A stretch of DNA of 64,000 bases from Haloactinospora alba (GCF_006717075.1 NZ_VFQC01000001.1:620001-684000), one strand, 5' to 3'. Numbered from the stretch's first letter, positions 1 to 7,701 are shown. The notes: generated by a model from the letters alone, not told the origin. Numbers and translations: made by a program.

Positions 1-42
1 GCGGGGCTCGTCGTACTCGATCAGGTCTCGCTCGTCGGTCAC
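1..42 (-). CDS. 5' end of an unknown leftward gene (partial)
   Basis: A GTG at 42 reads leftward off the window edge as VTDERDLIEYDEPR. An AGGAG-type ribosome site lies a few bases upstream (complement of 48-55). Only 14 codons are visible, all open and acidic. It belongs to the integrative element, whose transfer genes would be expected to the left, but 14 residues do not allow a family call. Confidence 0.45.
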   Translation of the reverse strand, partial: MTDERDLIEYDEPR

Positions 43-227
43 GCCTGCGCTCCTCTCTGGCTGTGTTCGCCCTCAGCATGCTGGAGGGGCAGAGATTCCA
101 CCACACCCCTGTGGTCACGGTCACCACGGGCGGGGCTTGGTCTAGATCGGTGCTGCCCGGGGGCGGGTGGCTGGCCGGGGCAGGGCACCCGAGGCGCTCG
201 GAGACCCCACGGGGGCGCGAGGAGGGG

Positions 228-593
228 CTACGCCGGGCGGGGAAGTACGCGGTTGTCGTCGGTGACTTCGTACAGGTCGATTCGGAGCAGGTGCCGCACG
301 GCAGAGGGAACGCGCTCGGCAGCCTTGACGGCCGAGGTCGGCACGATCAGGGCGTAGCGGATGGTCGGGGACTGGTCCGTCATCCGGCGCAGCAGCTGGC
401 CGTACGCGATGTCAGCGTCTATGCCCCTCTCGGTGGTTCGGCCCTTGGCCTCACCGATCAGCCGCTCGTCACCGCGCACCGCCTCGATGTCGGTCCACTG
501 GTCGGTGGGCGTGGTGGGGGTCCAGCCCTCGGCGATCAGCCAGCGCCGGAACGCGTCCAACACACGGTCCTCGTCGCTTTCATGTCTGCTCAT
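228..593 (-). CDS. Small PD-(D/E)XK nuclease-like protein
   Basis: About 121 residues. The fragment WTDIEAVRGDERLIGEAKG has the spacing of a PD-(D/E)XK nuclease core: an Asp ahead of one strand, then Glu-x-Lys (GEAK) on the next, followed by a helix with paired Arg residues. Similar small proteins occur as Mrr-like or restriction-endonuclease-like orphans on mobile elements; no methyltransferase partner is visible. The start is uncertain: ATG 593 is used here, but ATG 602 and GTG 617 are in frame and none has a strong ribosome site. The nuclease call rests on motif spacing alone. Confidence 0.55.
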   Translation of the reverse strand: MSRHESDEDRVLDAFRRWLIAEGWTPTTPTDQWTDIEAVRGDERLIGEAKGRTTERGIDADIAYGQLLRRMTDQSPTIRYALIVPTSAVKAAERVPSAVRHLLRIDLYEVTDDNRVLPRPA

Positions 594-993
594 GCCCGAC
601 ATGATGTCACTCGCCACCGATAAGGGGCGCTGGTGTGGCCGACCTGTGACGGCCCTCTGAGTGGGGTCACGAGCGGATTACGAGGCTGTGTCGGCCTGAA
701 CACGCCTTGCTGTCACTTCTCGTTGCGCCGGCCCGAACGACGAGTGATGAGCCCCGTAGGAGCCCGGCGTGTCGTTGCCGTACTGGGGGTACCGGGGGAG
801 GGCGGTAGCTGGGGCACCCCTACCGATTGCGGGAGCGACGCCCGGGTGATGGGGTGGAGTCACCGCAGGAGCACTGAACTCGTAGATCTTGGCTACCCGA
901 AAGGGCAAGTGGGAGTCGGGACGAGGTCGGAGCCGTACCGACCTTCGTTCCGGGAGACCCACCCGTGCACACGCTGAGATTCACCATCGGGCC
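594..993. promoter_or_regulatory. Divergent intergenic region upstream of an HTH gene
   Basis: About 400 bases without a convincing gene between the leftward nuclease-like gene and the rightward HTH gene. Around 780-832 there is a G-rich stretch with GGTACCGGGGG and a downstream GGGGCACCCCTACC, resembling the tandem CTACCGGGG repeats at 8015-8032. Shared motifs upstream of small HTH regulators could be operators. I see no clear -35/-10 pair. Confidence 0.3.
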
Positions 994-1185
994 ATGCAGC
1001 TCGTTCGCGAGCAGCGCGGCCTGTCCAAGATCCGGCTTGCCAAGACCAGCGGGCTCGACCGCAGGAGCCTGGCCCGCTGGGAGGCTGGCCAGCAGACCCC
1101 TGACCTGCGCACCATCGGCCGTCTCGCCGACGCCCTGGGCTGCCACCCCACCGTCCTCATCGAGTGGGCGGAGGACGACCAGTGA
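994..1185 (+). CDS. Small XRE-family helix-turn-helix regulator
   Basis: 63 residues from ATG 994, essentially one Cro/CI-type HTH: SKIRLAKTSGLDRRSLARWE covers helices 2 and 3, then QQTPDLRTIGRLADALGCHP. The hydrophobic ending matches the XRE fold. The frame remains open upstream to TTG 889, but that extension is Arg-rich and unlike the family. No strong ribosome site precedes 994. The stop overlaps the next start (GTGA), so the two are probably cotranslated. Likely an element-encoded repressor or activator. Confidence 0.7.
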   Translation: MQLVREQRGLSKIRLAKTSGLDRRSLARWEAGQQTPDLRTIGRLADALGCHPTVLIEWAEDDQ

Positions 1186-1277
1186 GCGACCCCGCCGACC
1201 TGCTGGAGTGGTCCACCGACGAGGTGACCCCGCGCGAGCGCCGGGAGGCCGCTGCCGAGCAGGACGCGGCGGATTGA
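1182..1277 (+). CDS. Very small acidic protein coupled to the HTH gene
   Basis: 31 residues (VSDPADLLEWSTDEVTPRER...). The GTG at 1182 overlaps the TGA of the upstream HTH gene, a typical translational coupling. Third codon positions are almost all G or C. No family is recognised. The coupling and codon pattern support it as real, but its size leaves doubt. Confidence 0.45.
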   Translation: MSDPADLLEWSTDEVTPRERREAAAEQDAAD

Positions 1278-1626
1278 ACCCGGCGTGCGGTGGCCTCTCT
1301 CTGACATCTGGGGGCGTCTCCGGGCGCCTGGCGGGGGCGGGGCGGGTGTCGGGCCCACCCCACCTCGCCAGGTCAAGGAAAAGCCATCGAGAGCCGCGCC
1401 GGTCGCCGGTGGCTCGTGTTGCAGACGGCAACACCATGGGTGCGTTTAGTAGTTTTGCCAATGCCGAGCGTTGCGAAGAGATAGATTTGTCGCACCCCAG
1501 GGGTACAGAAATAGATGCGAATCGGACATACGATTGAGTTGGGATCTCTGACGTGCCCACCCCCCCGCGCACGACCCGCAGTCGACAGCAAACTGCACAG
1601 CGCGACCGACAGGAAGGGAGACCGCC
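1278..1626. promoter_or_regulatory. Intergenic leader upstream of the Panacea gene
   Basis: About 350 bases with no gene I can support. The segment 1436-1545 is clearly more AT-rich than its surroundings (for example TTTAGTAGTTTTGCC and AGATAGATTTG) and is the best place for the promoter of the toxin-antitoxin pair. AGGAAGGGAG at 1611-1620 is the ribosome site of the gene at 1627. Confidence 0.4.
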
Positions 1627-2082
1627 GTGGCTAGCGCACATGACGTAGCCGCTTACGTCCTGTCCAAGGTCGGCCCCGTGTCCACCATGAAGCTTCAGAA
1701 GCTCGTCTACTACTCGCAGGCGTGGTCGCTGGTCTGGGACGAGGACCCCCTGTTCCAGGAGCGCATCGAGGCATGGGCCAACGGTCCTGTCGTACGCGAA
1801 CTGTTCGCCGAGCACCGCGGCCAGTTCTCCGTTGGGGAGTGGCCGCGTGGTGACGTCGACCACCTGACCCCTGACCAGCGCAAGAGCATCGACGTTGTGG
1901 TCGACACCTACGGGAAGCTAACGGGGAAGCAGCTCAGCGAGATGACCCACAACGAAGACCCTTGGAGGAAGGCCCGGGCGGGCCTTCCCGCCCATGTCGG
2001 CAGCAACGCTGAGATCCCGCCGGACGCGATGAAGGAGTTCTACAGCTCGCTGCTCGACAGGGACGACGCCGAGACTGTATGA
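1627..2082 (+). CDS. Panacea (DUF4065/SocA-like) antitoxin
   Basis: 151 residues from GTG 1627 behind AGGAAGGGAG. The N terminus (VAAYVLSKVGPVSTMKLQKL then VYYSQAWSL) is the Panacea/DUF4065 signature: a helix, MKLQKLVYYSQ, an acidic segment, and EAWANGPVV. The family is known as the antitoxin half of many toxin-antitoxin pairs and as the SocA proteolytic adaptor. The stop overlaps the ATG of the next gene (ATGA), the usual antitoxin-toxin arrangement. It probably neutralises the downstream product by binding and may stabilise the element. Confidence 0.85.
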   Translation: MASAHDVAAYVLSKVGPVSTMKLQKLVYYSQAWSLVWDEDPLFQERIEAWANGPVVRELFAEHRGQFSVGEWPRGDVDHLTPDQRKSIDVVVDTYGKLTGKQLSEMTHNEDPWRKARAGLPAHVGSNAEIPPDAMKEFYSSLLDRDDAETV

Positions 2083-2570
2083 GCAAGGGCGGCAAGAGGC
2101 CGAAGCGACTTCCCGCTTCGGTCGTACCCGAGCAGCCGAACCGCGTGCCACGTCGGCTTCCCGCCAGTCACGACGTTGATGGCCAAAGTCCTCTGTGGCG
2201 TCTCTCGTTGCTCGACCGTGATCACCAGGGGAGCTGGTCGTGGGGGATCGATGAAGCCACGCTCCTTAAGATCGTCGCCCTCCTCCGCGAGATGGAGTCC
2301 CTGACCTGGACGGAAATCTTTAACCAGCAGACCGGGGGCAAGAAGCGTCGCGGTCCTAGAAACAAGCCCATCCCTGTCGAAAATCTGTGCAAGGAAGCCC
2401 AGAATCGGCTGCATGAACTGAAGCTGGAAGAGTGGGACGAACTCTTTCGGTTCCGTGAGGGAAACATGGGTCGGCTGTGGGGAGTCCTGACGCCTGAACA
2501 TCCCCGTGTCTTCTACCCGATCTGGTGGGATGCCGATCACCGGGTGTGCCCAGGGAAGGACCGAGACTAA
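2079..2570 (+). CDS. Candidate toxin paired with the Panacea antitoxin
   Basis: 163 residues, starting inside the antitoxin stop (ATGA). Features include LSLLDRDHQGSWSWGID, then LREMESLTWTEIF, a basic stretch (GGKKRRGPRN), an amphipathic helix ending in FRFREGNMGRLWG, and a C-terminal FYPIWWDADHRVCPGKD. The WWDxDH ending and the RLWG core look like a conserved small enzyme or RNA-binding fold of the kind found beside Panacea genes, but I cannot name the activity. The toxin assignment comes from gene order and coupling; the basic and aromatic composition would fit an RNA target. Confidence 0.6.
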   Translation: MSKGGKRPKRLPASVVPEQPNRVPRRLPASHDVDGQSPLWRLSLLDRDHQGSWSWGIDEATLLKIVALLREMESLTWTEIFNQQTGGKKRRGPRNKPIPVENLCKEAQNRLHELKLEEWDELFRFREGNMGRLWGVLTPEHPRVFYPIWWDADHRVCPGKDRD

Positions 2571-2574
2571 CGAA

Positions 2575-2605
2575 CGCCCTGGCTCTCACCTGGAGGGCCA
2601 GGGCG
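2575..2605. terminator. Hairpin between convergent genes
   Basis: CGCCCTGGC (2575-2583) pairs with GCCAGGGCG (2597-2605): a perfect 9-bp stem with a 13-base loop, just after the stop of the rightward candidate toxin gene and before the end of the leftward gene at 2626. There is no T run, as is common in actinobacterial terminators. Confidence 0.55.
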
Positions 2606-2625
2606 GCGAAGCGTGGAGCATGGTG

Positions 2626-2904
2626 TCAGCCGCTGATGTCGGGCTCTTCGCCCCAGATGGCGGACCCAGCTACGGGGGCGCTGGCCGTTCCGGCTCCGGC
2701 GCTAGGCGCGAAAGACCCCCCGGTGGTTGCTGAGTCGGTTGACCGGTAGACCAGCCGATCACCGTCGATCGTGCCGACGTAGCGGCCGTTGGATCCGAAC
2801 ACCTTTGACCCGCTGATCCGACCGATCGACCGGCCTGACTGGTTGAACACCTCGTTGCCCCGCACGTTCAGCGGCACGCCGTTCTTCGTGTAGAGGTTGG
2901 TCAT
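2626..2904 (-). CDS. 4-fold beta-flower domain protein
   Basis: 92 residues from ATG 2904. The first 55 residues contain repeating short strands of the pattern V-hydrophobic-G-N-x-V-Y/F-N-x-x-G-x-x-I/V-G-x-I: NVRGNEVFNQSGRSIGRI, SGSKVFGSNGRYVGTI, then DGDRLVYRSTDSA. This is the small 4-fold beta-flower fold. The remainder is a Gly/Ser/Ala-rich tail. The function of the family is not established; it is common on actinobacterial mobile elements. Confidence 0.65.
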   Translation of the reverse strand: MTNLYTKNGVPLNVRGNEVFNQSGRSIGRISGSKVFGSNGRYVGTIDGDRLVYRSTDSATTGGSFAPSAGAGTASAPVAGSAIWGEEPDISG

Positions 2905-3017
2905 GTCGATCCCCTCCGCGAGTTGGTGACTGCATCTCCCTGGCTACGAACGGTACGCCTCAGCGCTGACAATGTGCCGCTGAGCGGCCAACACGCCGGT
3001 CGCTGTAAGGTAGCCGG

Positions 3018-3188
3018 ATGGATGAGCCGAACGTGAACGTGCGCCGCCACGAGAGCAAGCCCGGGTGGTTCGTGGTCGAGATCGAAGGCGAGTGGTTCGC
3101 CAGCAGCCTCCATCCCCGAGGGGACAACCTGTATCTAACGCTGGCTCCACGGGGCGGCCCCGACGACGCCCGGGATACCGCTCGCTGA
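3018..3188 (+). CDS. Small hypothetical protein
   Basis: 56 residues (MDEPNVNVRRHESKPGWFVV...). The segment PGWFVVEIEGEWF then ASSLHPRGDNLYLTLAPRGG reads as a short beta-rich domain, and third positions are G/C-biased as in real genes. Its stop codon lies within a 13-bp motif (CTCGCTGAAGCTC) that also occurs at 4205 and, inverted, at 8766. No family is recognised. Short length keeps confidence moderate. Confidence 0.5.
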   Translation: MDEPNVNVRRHESKPGWFVVEIEGEWFASSLHPRGDNLYLTLAPRGGPDDARDTAR

Positions 3189-3335
3189 AGCTCCGTTGTG
3201 TCTCCGAGGCTCGCGCGGGCTGGCCGGGGCTGAGGGGGGCGGGGCGCCCACGAGAGCTTGACGACGGCCACGCGAGAACCACGGGGTGGGGTGCCGATTC
3301 AAGGACAAGTGACAGAAGCTTTGGCATCAGGGGCA

Positions 3336-3800
3336 TCAGGGGCGCGGAAGCTCCCGAGGAGCGAACCTAACGGTCTCCATCCTCCTCCCGCCGCCAGAGT
3401 GCTCGGGCCTGTCCCACACCACCTGAATGTAGAACGCTTCAGGCGGAGGGGTTCCATCGCCCTCGTAGGAGACCCGGTACTCAAACTCCACGCCGTGCCC
3501 TACGGCCACCTCGTCCTCTTCACCCTGCCGGACGACCCGCTCACCCTTGACCACGACTTTGAGGGCCAACTCGTCACCCGAATTCATGACGCGGCCCCTC
3601 CGTGCGCCATCCCTGCGGACCTCTGGGTCCGGCTTGTGCATCCGCTCGGGACTCCACTGGGCGAGCCTGCCGCGCAGCTCTCCGTTCGCAATCTTGGCCA
3701 GCGTGGTATCCGAGTTGGCTGACCTCCTGGCCTGCCACCAGGCGAGTCCCGCGAACACGGCAGCGACGACCGCAACCACGTCACCCAGGTCGATGATCAC
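3336..3800 (-). CDS. Single-pass membrane protein of unknown function
   Basis: 154 residues from GTG 3800, chosen because GGAGGAGG lies 6 bases upstream; a longer in-frame version lacks a ribosome site. The N terminus (IIDLGDVVAVVAAVFAGLAW) is a transmembrane helix followed by WQARRS, so the C-terminal domain should be cytoplasmic. That domain (residues about 45-150) looks beta-rich, with ELALKVVVKGERVV and VEFEYRVSYEGDG. Similar small proteins with one helix and an NSG-type beta domain are common in actinomycetes. It overlaps the upstream gene by 20 bases. Confidence 0.6.
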   Translation of the reverse strand: MIIDLGDVVAVVAAVFAGLAWWQARRSANSDTTLAKIANGELRGRLAQWSPERMHKPDPEVRRDGARRGRVMNSGDELALKVVVKGERVVRQGEEDEVAVGHGVEFEYRVSYEGDGTPPPEAFYIQVVWDRPEHSGGGRRMETVRFAPRELPRP

Positions 3801-4110
3801 GACGTTCCTCCTCCAGAAACAGCGCGAGGCCGAGCGGTTCCATTTCCCGATAGAAGAACGCCCCCGCCTCGTCGGTGTGGACACGCTCGGGCCATTCGGT
3901 GGCCTCGAATCGGGCGTAAAGGTCGACGTCTCCAGACGCGACCACGCGAGGGCGCTCGCCGCTGTACAGAACGACCATGTGGACCCGCTGACAGTCGCAG
4001 GCGATGCAGAACGCCAGGTCAGTCCCAGTGTTGGCGGCGGTTTCGAGTGCGGCCGGGTAATGGGCGGTATGGCCCGCGCGGCAGACGACGAGAGAGGAAG
4101 GCTGGTCCAT
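3781..4110 (-). CDS. Small cysteine-containing hypothetical protein
   Basis: 109 residues from ATG 4110. It holds VVCRAGHTAHY and FCIACDCQRVH, so Cys and His residues that could bind a metal, then a C-terminal part with YARFEATEWPERVH and an acidic end. The 3' end overlaps the membrane-protein start at 3800, suggesting one transcript. No family recognised. A longer version starting near 4200 is Arg-rich and less likely. Confidence 0.5.
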   Translation of the reverse strand: MDQPSSLVVCRAGHTAHYPAALETAANTGTDLAFCIACDCQRVHMVVLYSGERPRVVASGDVDLYARFEATEWPERVHTDEAGAFFYREMEPLGLALFLEEERRDHRPG

Positions 4111-4204
4111 GTCGGGACAGTAACAGGCCAGCCGCTCGATATTGGGGGCTTTGTGCACTCCTCCGCAGAGTCGGTGGCGCAGCCTCCTGCCGCCCCGCAT
4201 ACGT

Positions 4205-4296
4205 CTCGCTGAAGCTCGGTGGGGCCTCCGAGGGGCTCGCGCGCCGTGGCCGGGGCTCAGCCCCGGCCGGACGGCGGCGTGTCGCCCGCGTTTAAG
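4205..4296 (-). repeat. 92-bp 3'-end repeat, copy A (with terminator hairpin)
   Basis: Read leftward, this unit begins CTTAAACGCGGGCGA (complement of 4282-4296, including the stop codon of the HTH gene at 4292) and ends GAGCTTCAGCGAG (complement of 4205-4217). The unit at 8687-8778 is also 92 bp and has identical ends. Inside, 4248-4257 and 4259-4268 form a 10-bp GGCCGGGGCT palindrome, a likely terminator. A partial third copy (13-bp end and similar flank) lies at 3181-3240. Confidence 0.65.
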
Positions 4297-4582
4297 GAAG
4301 GGCGCCTTCGGCCTGGGCCACGTGGCGGCGGTGTGGCGGCTCCTCGTGCGACCACGCGATCAGGTCGCGCCAATCGCAGTCCAGCGCGCGCGCCAGCCGC
4401 CCGATGCTGCCCAAGCCGGGTTCGCTGTGGCCGTTCAGCCAGTCGGCCACGTGGTGGTCGTGGTGGTGGCCGAGTCTGCGGGCCAGCTTCCGCACCGACA
4501 CGTCGCGTTCGCGCCGAATCCGGATCAAGGCGCGGCGGTTGAACCTCAAGGTGGGTGGCGGTTCGAGTTGGCGGGTTGTCAT
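4292..4582 (-). CDS. XRE-like helix-turn-helix protein
   Basis: 96 residues. The core (ALIRIRRERDVSVRKLARRL then HHVADWLNGHSEPGLGSIGRLARALD) is a Cro/CI HTH, with an unusual His cluster (GHHHDHH) in the turn between recognition helices. It ends with a short tail of Ala, His and Glu. The start ATG 4582 overlaps the stop of the upstream gene (ATGA). Probably one of several element regulators. Confidence 0.7.
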   Translation of the reverse strand: MTTRQLEPPPTLRFNRRALIRIRRERDVSVRKLARRLGHHHDHHVADWLNGHSEPGLGSIGRLARALDCDWRDLIAWSHEEPPHRRHVAQAEGALP

Positions 4583-4860
4583 GCGGTCGGCTCCTCAACC
4601 AGGCTCGGCGTGCACACGGGGCACCCCGTGCCACCGGGGCGGTGGGCGGCTGCTGCTATCAAGGCGGCGTCGTCGTTGATCAAATGGGGGTGCTGGCGCG
4701 CTGCCCACTCAAGGTCGTCTTGGGCGCGCGCCCGGCACGCCTTGTCGTCAGCCGCGTTGGGGCTGTCGAAGCCAACGCATGTTTGGCCTAGCCACCACGC
4801 GGCAGCAACCGACGTGTGTTGGCCGCCCTGGCGGTGGGGTTGGTGGCTCTTCTTGCCCAC
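4579..4860 (-). CDS. Small hypothetical protein with CPVC motif
   Basis: 93 residues from GTG 4860, preceded by GGAGG (complement of about 4867-4871). It has a basic N terminus, AAAWWLGQTCVGF, then DDKACRARAQDDLEWAARQH, and near the C terminus GGTGCPVCTPSL. The four cysteines could form a metal site, but the spacing is irregular. It is cotranslated with the HTH gene downstream. No family recognised. Confidence 0.5.
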   Translation of the reverse strand: MGKKSHQPHRQGGQHTSVAAAWWLGQTCVGFDSPNAADDKACRARAQDDLEWAARQHPHLINDDAALIAAAAHRPGGTGCPVCTPSLVEEPTA

Positions 4861-4926
4861 GTTGGGCCTCCTGCGTGCTAGTTGAATTTTGGTTACTGGG
4901 GCGGGGCGTGCGTAGTTGAGTGGGCC

Positions 4927-5079
4927 ACCTCCCTCCCTCCTCCCGCATTCCTCCAGCCGCCACCGGACGGAGGGACCGAACCACCTCCCTCCCCAAGGGG
5001 AGGAGGGAGGTGGTTCCGGTCACCTCCCTACGGCGGCTGGAGGGAGGTCGTAGGGAGGTTGCAGGGAGGTGAGGGAGGT
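4927..5079. repeat. Iteron-like AGGGAGGT repeat cluster, candidate replication origin
   Basis: Eight copies of AGGGAGGT lie in 153 bases: five direct (5004, 5041, 5052, 5063, 5072) and three inverted (starting 4927, 4983, 5022). The last four direct copies are spaced 11, 11 and 9 bases, close to one helical turn. The block 4981-5013 also forms an inverted repeat. The cluster abuts the stop codon of the replication gene at 5083. Iterons next to rep genes are typical of plasmid and integrative-element origins; the origin role is inference. Confidence 0.6.
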
Positions 5080-5082
5080 TGG

Positions 5083-7338
5083 TTAAGAAGAAGGAAGAGA
5101 GAGTTGATGTGGCTTGCCGGGCTTGTCGGCTTTGTGCTCGATGATCTTGCCCCGCTCGATGGCCAGCTTCATGACGCGCTCGGCCTTCTTCTTGGTGCTG
5201 CTGATCTGCCCCGACAGTTGGCTCTTGGAGCACTCCCCGTGCTGACTGAGGTGGGTTCGCAGTAGCTGGACCGCGCGACCCACTTCCGTCTCTTCGGCTG
5301 CCGACTGCCGGTCACCGCCACCTGTGGTGCCCAGGCGCCCTGTGCCCGAGTCGAATGACAGTTCGATCTCGGCCTGGTTGACCTTGCGTCCCTGCGCGCC
5401 GAAGTACCGGTTGCCGGTGTCGCCCTTGACCAGCTTCCACAGCACGTCCGGCCAGTCGTCCCAGCGCGTGGCTCCGCGCGAACGCTCGGCGGCTTCCTCC
5501 TGGCCCCGGCCGGTGTGGGTGGGCATCCACAGGTCTCGCACCCCGGCGTTGTGCTTGATCACATCCACAGCCTCGGTGAACGCCGCCACGTCCTGGTTGC
5601 TGTTCTCGTCCCCACACCCGCTGAACGCTCTGGCCGCAGGGTCGATGATCAACGCCTCGATGTCGCGCTCGGCCAGCCACTGCGTCACCCACTCCTCTAC
5701 CGGCTCTGACACCAGCGGTAGCTTCTCGCCCCGCAGGTGCAGCAGATGCACTCGGTCAGGGTGCTTGATGTTCTGATCGGCCAACCAGTCCTCGAACTCG
5801 TCGTCATCGAGTTCGTAGTTGAACACGGCGATGTTGCCTGAAAGCGGCGTGTTCAACTCGAACCGACCGAACAGCGGTACCTCGTCAGCGAGAGACCTCA
5901 CCAGATTGCACACCAGCGTGGTCTTTCCGGCCTTGTACTGAGCCGCGACGGTTGTGTTGGCCCCGACCTTGCCGAGCCCCTCGAACCGGTGCGGCACCTT
6001 CGGGCGTTCCCTGGCCAAGCGGTCGGCCAGGTTGCCAGCTCGCTCGTCGGCCGGGGGTTTCCAGTCGGCGGCGGCTCGCTCTTTCTGGGCCTCCTCCTGG
6101 GTGACCGTGCGCAGAAGTGCCTTGTTCGCCTCGTTGTCGTACTCCCCGGTAGCTTTGTACGCCTCGGTGTCCGCGCGCCACAGCTCGCGCGTTGCCTGGT
6201 TGGTGGAAACCTCGGCGCGCTTGGTTGACTCCTCGCGCCACACAAACGTGAGGATCTCGTCGAACTTTTCGGGGTCGTAGTCGTAGCGCGGGTGGTCCGA
6301 CGCCCCGTCGTAGGCGCACATCGCCGCGTAGTAGTCGGCATACGACCGCGCAGTCGTGTCCCGGGCGTCTCGGGCCTCGTACCCGGCCGTCTTCTTGACC
6401 CAGTCGTAAGAGCTGCGGTCGGGGTGGCCAGGGGACAGGTTCAGGCATGCGGCCTTCGAGTCGCACTCGGCCAGACTTTCGGCCAATCGGGTGCTGTCGA
6501 TCGCCTCAGCGCGCGCGGTGGCCTCCCGCTGCTGTTTGCGGCGCTGTCGCACCTGGTCAAGCGGGTTCCTGCGTGCCACCTCGTGCACCCACTGGGGCAG
6601 CGGTTCGTGTTCACCGAGCTTGCCCGACTCGATCCGGTACACGTCGACCGTCTTCGACCCGGGCACCATGACGTAGGCCCCCGCGCCGCGCTTGAAGTCG
6701 ACGTTGGTGCCCAGCGAGTCGCCGTACTGCTCGGTGTCGACACCGGGCAGCTCGTAGACGTACTGAAGGCCACCCCGACCCGTGCGAATGGTCAGCGTGG
6801 GGGTCAGGGGTCCGTGTTCGGCCTCCAGCTCAGCCACGGTCTGGCCGCCGATCTTGCCGTCGGCAACGTCGACGTCGGGCACGCCCAGCCCGTCCAGGCG
6901 CCACCCCAAGTTGAGTTTGCCGCTGTCCTGGGCGAACCACCCGATGATGGTGTCGGCCTCAGTGGTGGCGTCGTCCAGGCCGTTGGGGGCGAAGCCCTTG
7001 CGGCTGAGCGGATGCTTTCCCGTGCTCTTGCACGCCTCACCGTGGGGACAGCGGCACGTGCCATCGTCGCGCACGCCCCAGCACGGCAACACGGGGTGCC
7101 CCAGCTTGGCCAGCTCCAGGGCGTTGGCCAACACGCCCCGCTCGTCGCGCACGGACTCCATGGCCCCGCCCTGGTGGCTGACGACGAGAACGCCGTCGGC
7201 TTCAGCCCGAGCCACCCAAGGACTGTCAGTTTGTGCGCTGGTCATAGGGCCTGCTTCACTGGAATCAGAGTTTGGGTTCGGTTGGCTCTGGTGGCCCCCC
7301 GCCTGGGGTTGGGCGGGGGGCTGCTGCGTGTCAGTCAT
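5083..7338 (-). CDS. Bifunctional primase-polymerase / RepA-like ATPase
   Basis: 751 residues, the likely replication initiator of the element. Residues about 65-265 form a primase-polymerase (Prim-Pol) domain: LAKLGHPVLPCWG, a small Cys/His insert (CRCPHGEACKSTGKHP), then LGVPDVDVADG with the D155/D157 metal-binding pair and RTGRGGLQYVYELPG. Residues about 440-680 form a RecA-like ATPase: Walker A AQYKAGKTTL near 466 and Walker B EALIIDPAARAF near 562, followed by a THTGRG motif. The C-terminal part has a small helix-rich domain. AICE replication proteins of this class combine both activities. It starts at ATG 7338, overlapping the upstream small gene, and ends beside the iteron cluster. Confidence 0.85.
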   Translation of the reverse strand: MTDTQQPPAQPQAGGHQSQPNPNSDSSEAGPMTSAQTDSPWVARAEADGVLVVSHQGGAMESVRDERGVLANALELAKLGHPVLPCWGVRDDGTCRCPHGEACKSTGKHPLSRKGFAPNGLDDATTEADTIIGWFAQDSGKLNLGWRLDGLGVPDVDVADGKIGGQTVAELEAEHGPLTPTLTIRTGRGGLQYVYELPGVDTEQYGDSLGTNVDFKRGAGAYVMVPGSKTVDVYRIESGKLGEHEPLPQWVHEVARRNPLDQVRQRRKQQREATARAEAIDSTRLAESLAECDSKAACLNLSPGHPDRSSYDWVKKTAGYEARDARDTTARSYADYYAAMCAYDGASDHPRYDYDPEKFDEILTFVWREESTKRAEVSTNQATRELWRADTEAYKATGEYDNEANKALLRTVTQEEAQKERAAADWKPPADERAGNLADRLARERPKVPHRFEGLGKVGANTTVAAQYKAGKTTLVCNLVRSLADEVPLFGRFELNTPLSGNIAVFNYELDDDEFEDWLADQNIKHPDRVHLLHLRGEKLPLVSEPVEEWVTQWLAERDIEALIIDPAARAFSGCGDENSNQDVAAFTEAVDVIKHNAGVRDLWMPTHTGRGQEEAAERSRGATRWDDWPDVLWKLVKGDTGNRYFGAQGRKVNQAEIELSFDSGTGRLGTTGGGDRQSAAEETEVGRAVQLLRTHLSQHGECSKSQLSGQISSTKKKAERVMKLAIERGKIIEHKADKPGKPHQLSLPSS

Positions 7339-7483
7339 CGGCGTCGCCCCCGGTTCGGTCGTCGTCGGCGGGTGCGAACAGCAGGCGCAAGAGCCTTCGA
7401 TAGGCGGCGTCGCCCATGGGGGCGGCGGTCCAAATGACTTCGGTGGTCTCCTCGTCCGCTGCCGCGTCGGCGGGGGCGGTCAC
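7331..7483 (-). CDS. Small protein between HTH gene and replication gene
   Basis: 50 residues from GTG 7483, which overlaps the stop of the upstream HTH gene (GTGA); its own stop overlaps the replication gene start at 7338. The peptide runs VTAPADAAADEETTEVIWTA then MGDAAYRRLLRLLFAPADDD. The double coupling argues for a real gene and one operon of regulator, small protein and replicase. No family recognised. Confidence 0.5.
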   Translation of the reverse strand: MTAPADAAADEETTEVIWTAAPMGDAAYRRLLRLLFAPADDDRTGGDADD

Positions 7484-7701
7484 TCGACACCCCCCGCCCA
7501 GGTCAGCAGGTCCATGGGGTGGACTTCGAGGGCGATGGCCAGGCGCCCAACGGTGGCCAGTTGGACGGGGCGAACGCCCCGGTCCCACTTGCTCACCTCG
7601 ACGGAGGTCGAGCGGATCAGTTCGGCCAGCTGGCGTTGGCTCAGGCCGCGTTCACGGCGGATCCGGCGCAAGGCGTCGCTATCAAGGCTTAGGACAGGCA
7701 T
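7480..7701 (-). CDS. XRE-family regulator upstream of the replication gene
   Basis: 73 residues from ATG 7701, with GGAG about 7 bases upstream. ALRRIRRERGLSQRQLAELI then STSVEVSKWDRGVRPVQLATVGRLAIALEVHP is a canonical Cro/CI HTH. First gene of the leftward replication operon, so it is a good candidate for copy-number or induction control of the Prim-Pol gene. An upstream in-frame extension to 7746 lacks support. Confidence 0.75.
   Translation of the reverse strand: MPVLSLDSDALRRIRRERGLSQRQLAELIRSTSVEVSKWDRGVRPVQLATVGRLAIALEVHPMDLLTWAGGVE

Noticed and set aside
678..962. A 94-residue minus-strand frame in the first divergent region
   Set aside because: Pro/Arg/Ala-rich with no ribosome site or domain; the region looks regulatory.
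4927..5079. Repeat cluster considered as a CRISPR array
   Set aside because: Units are only 8 bases, spacing is irregular and about one helical turn, and no cas genes are near; iterons fit better.
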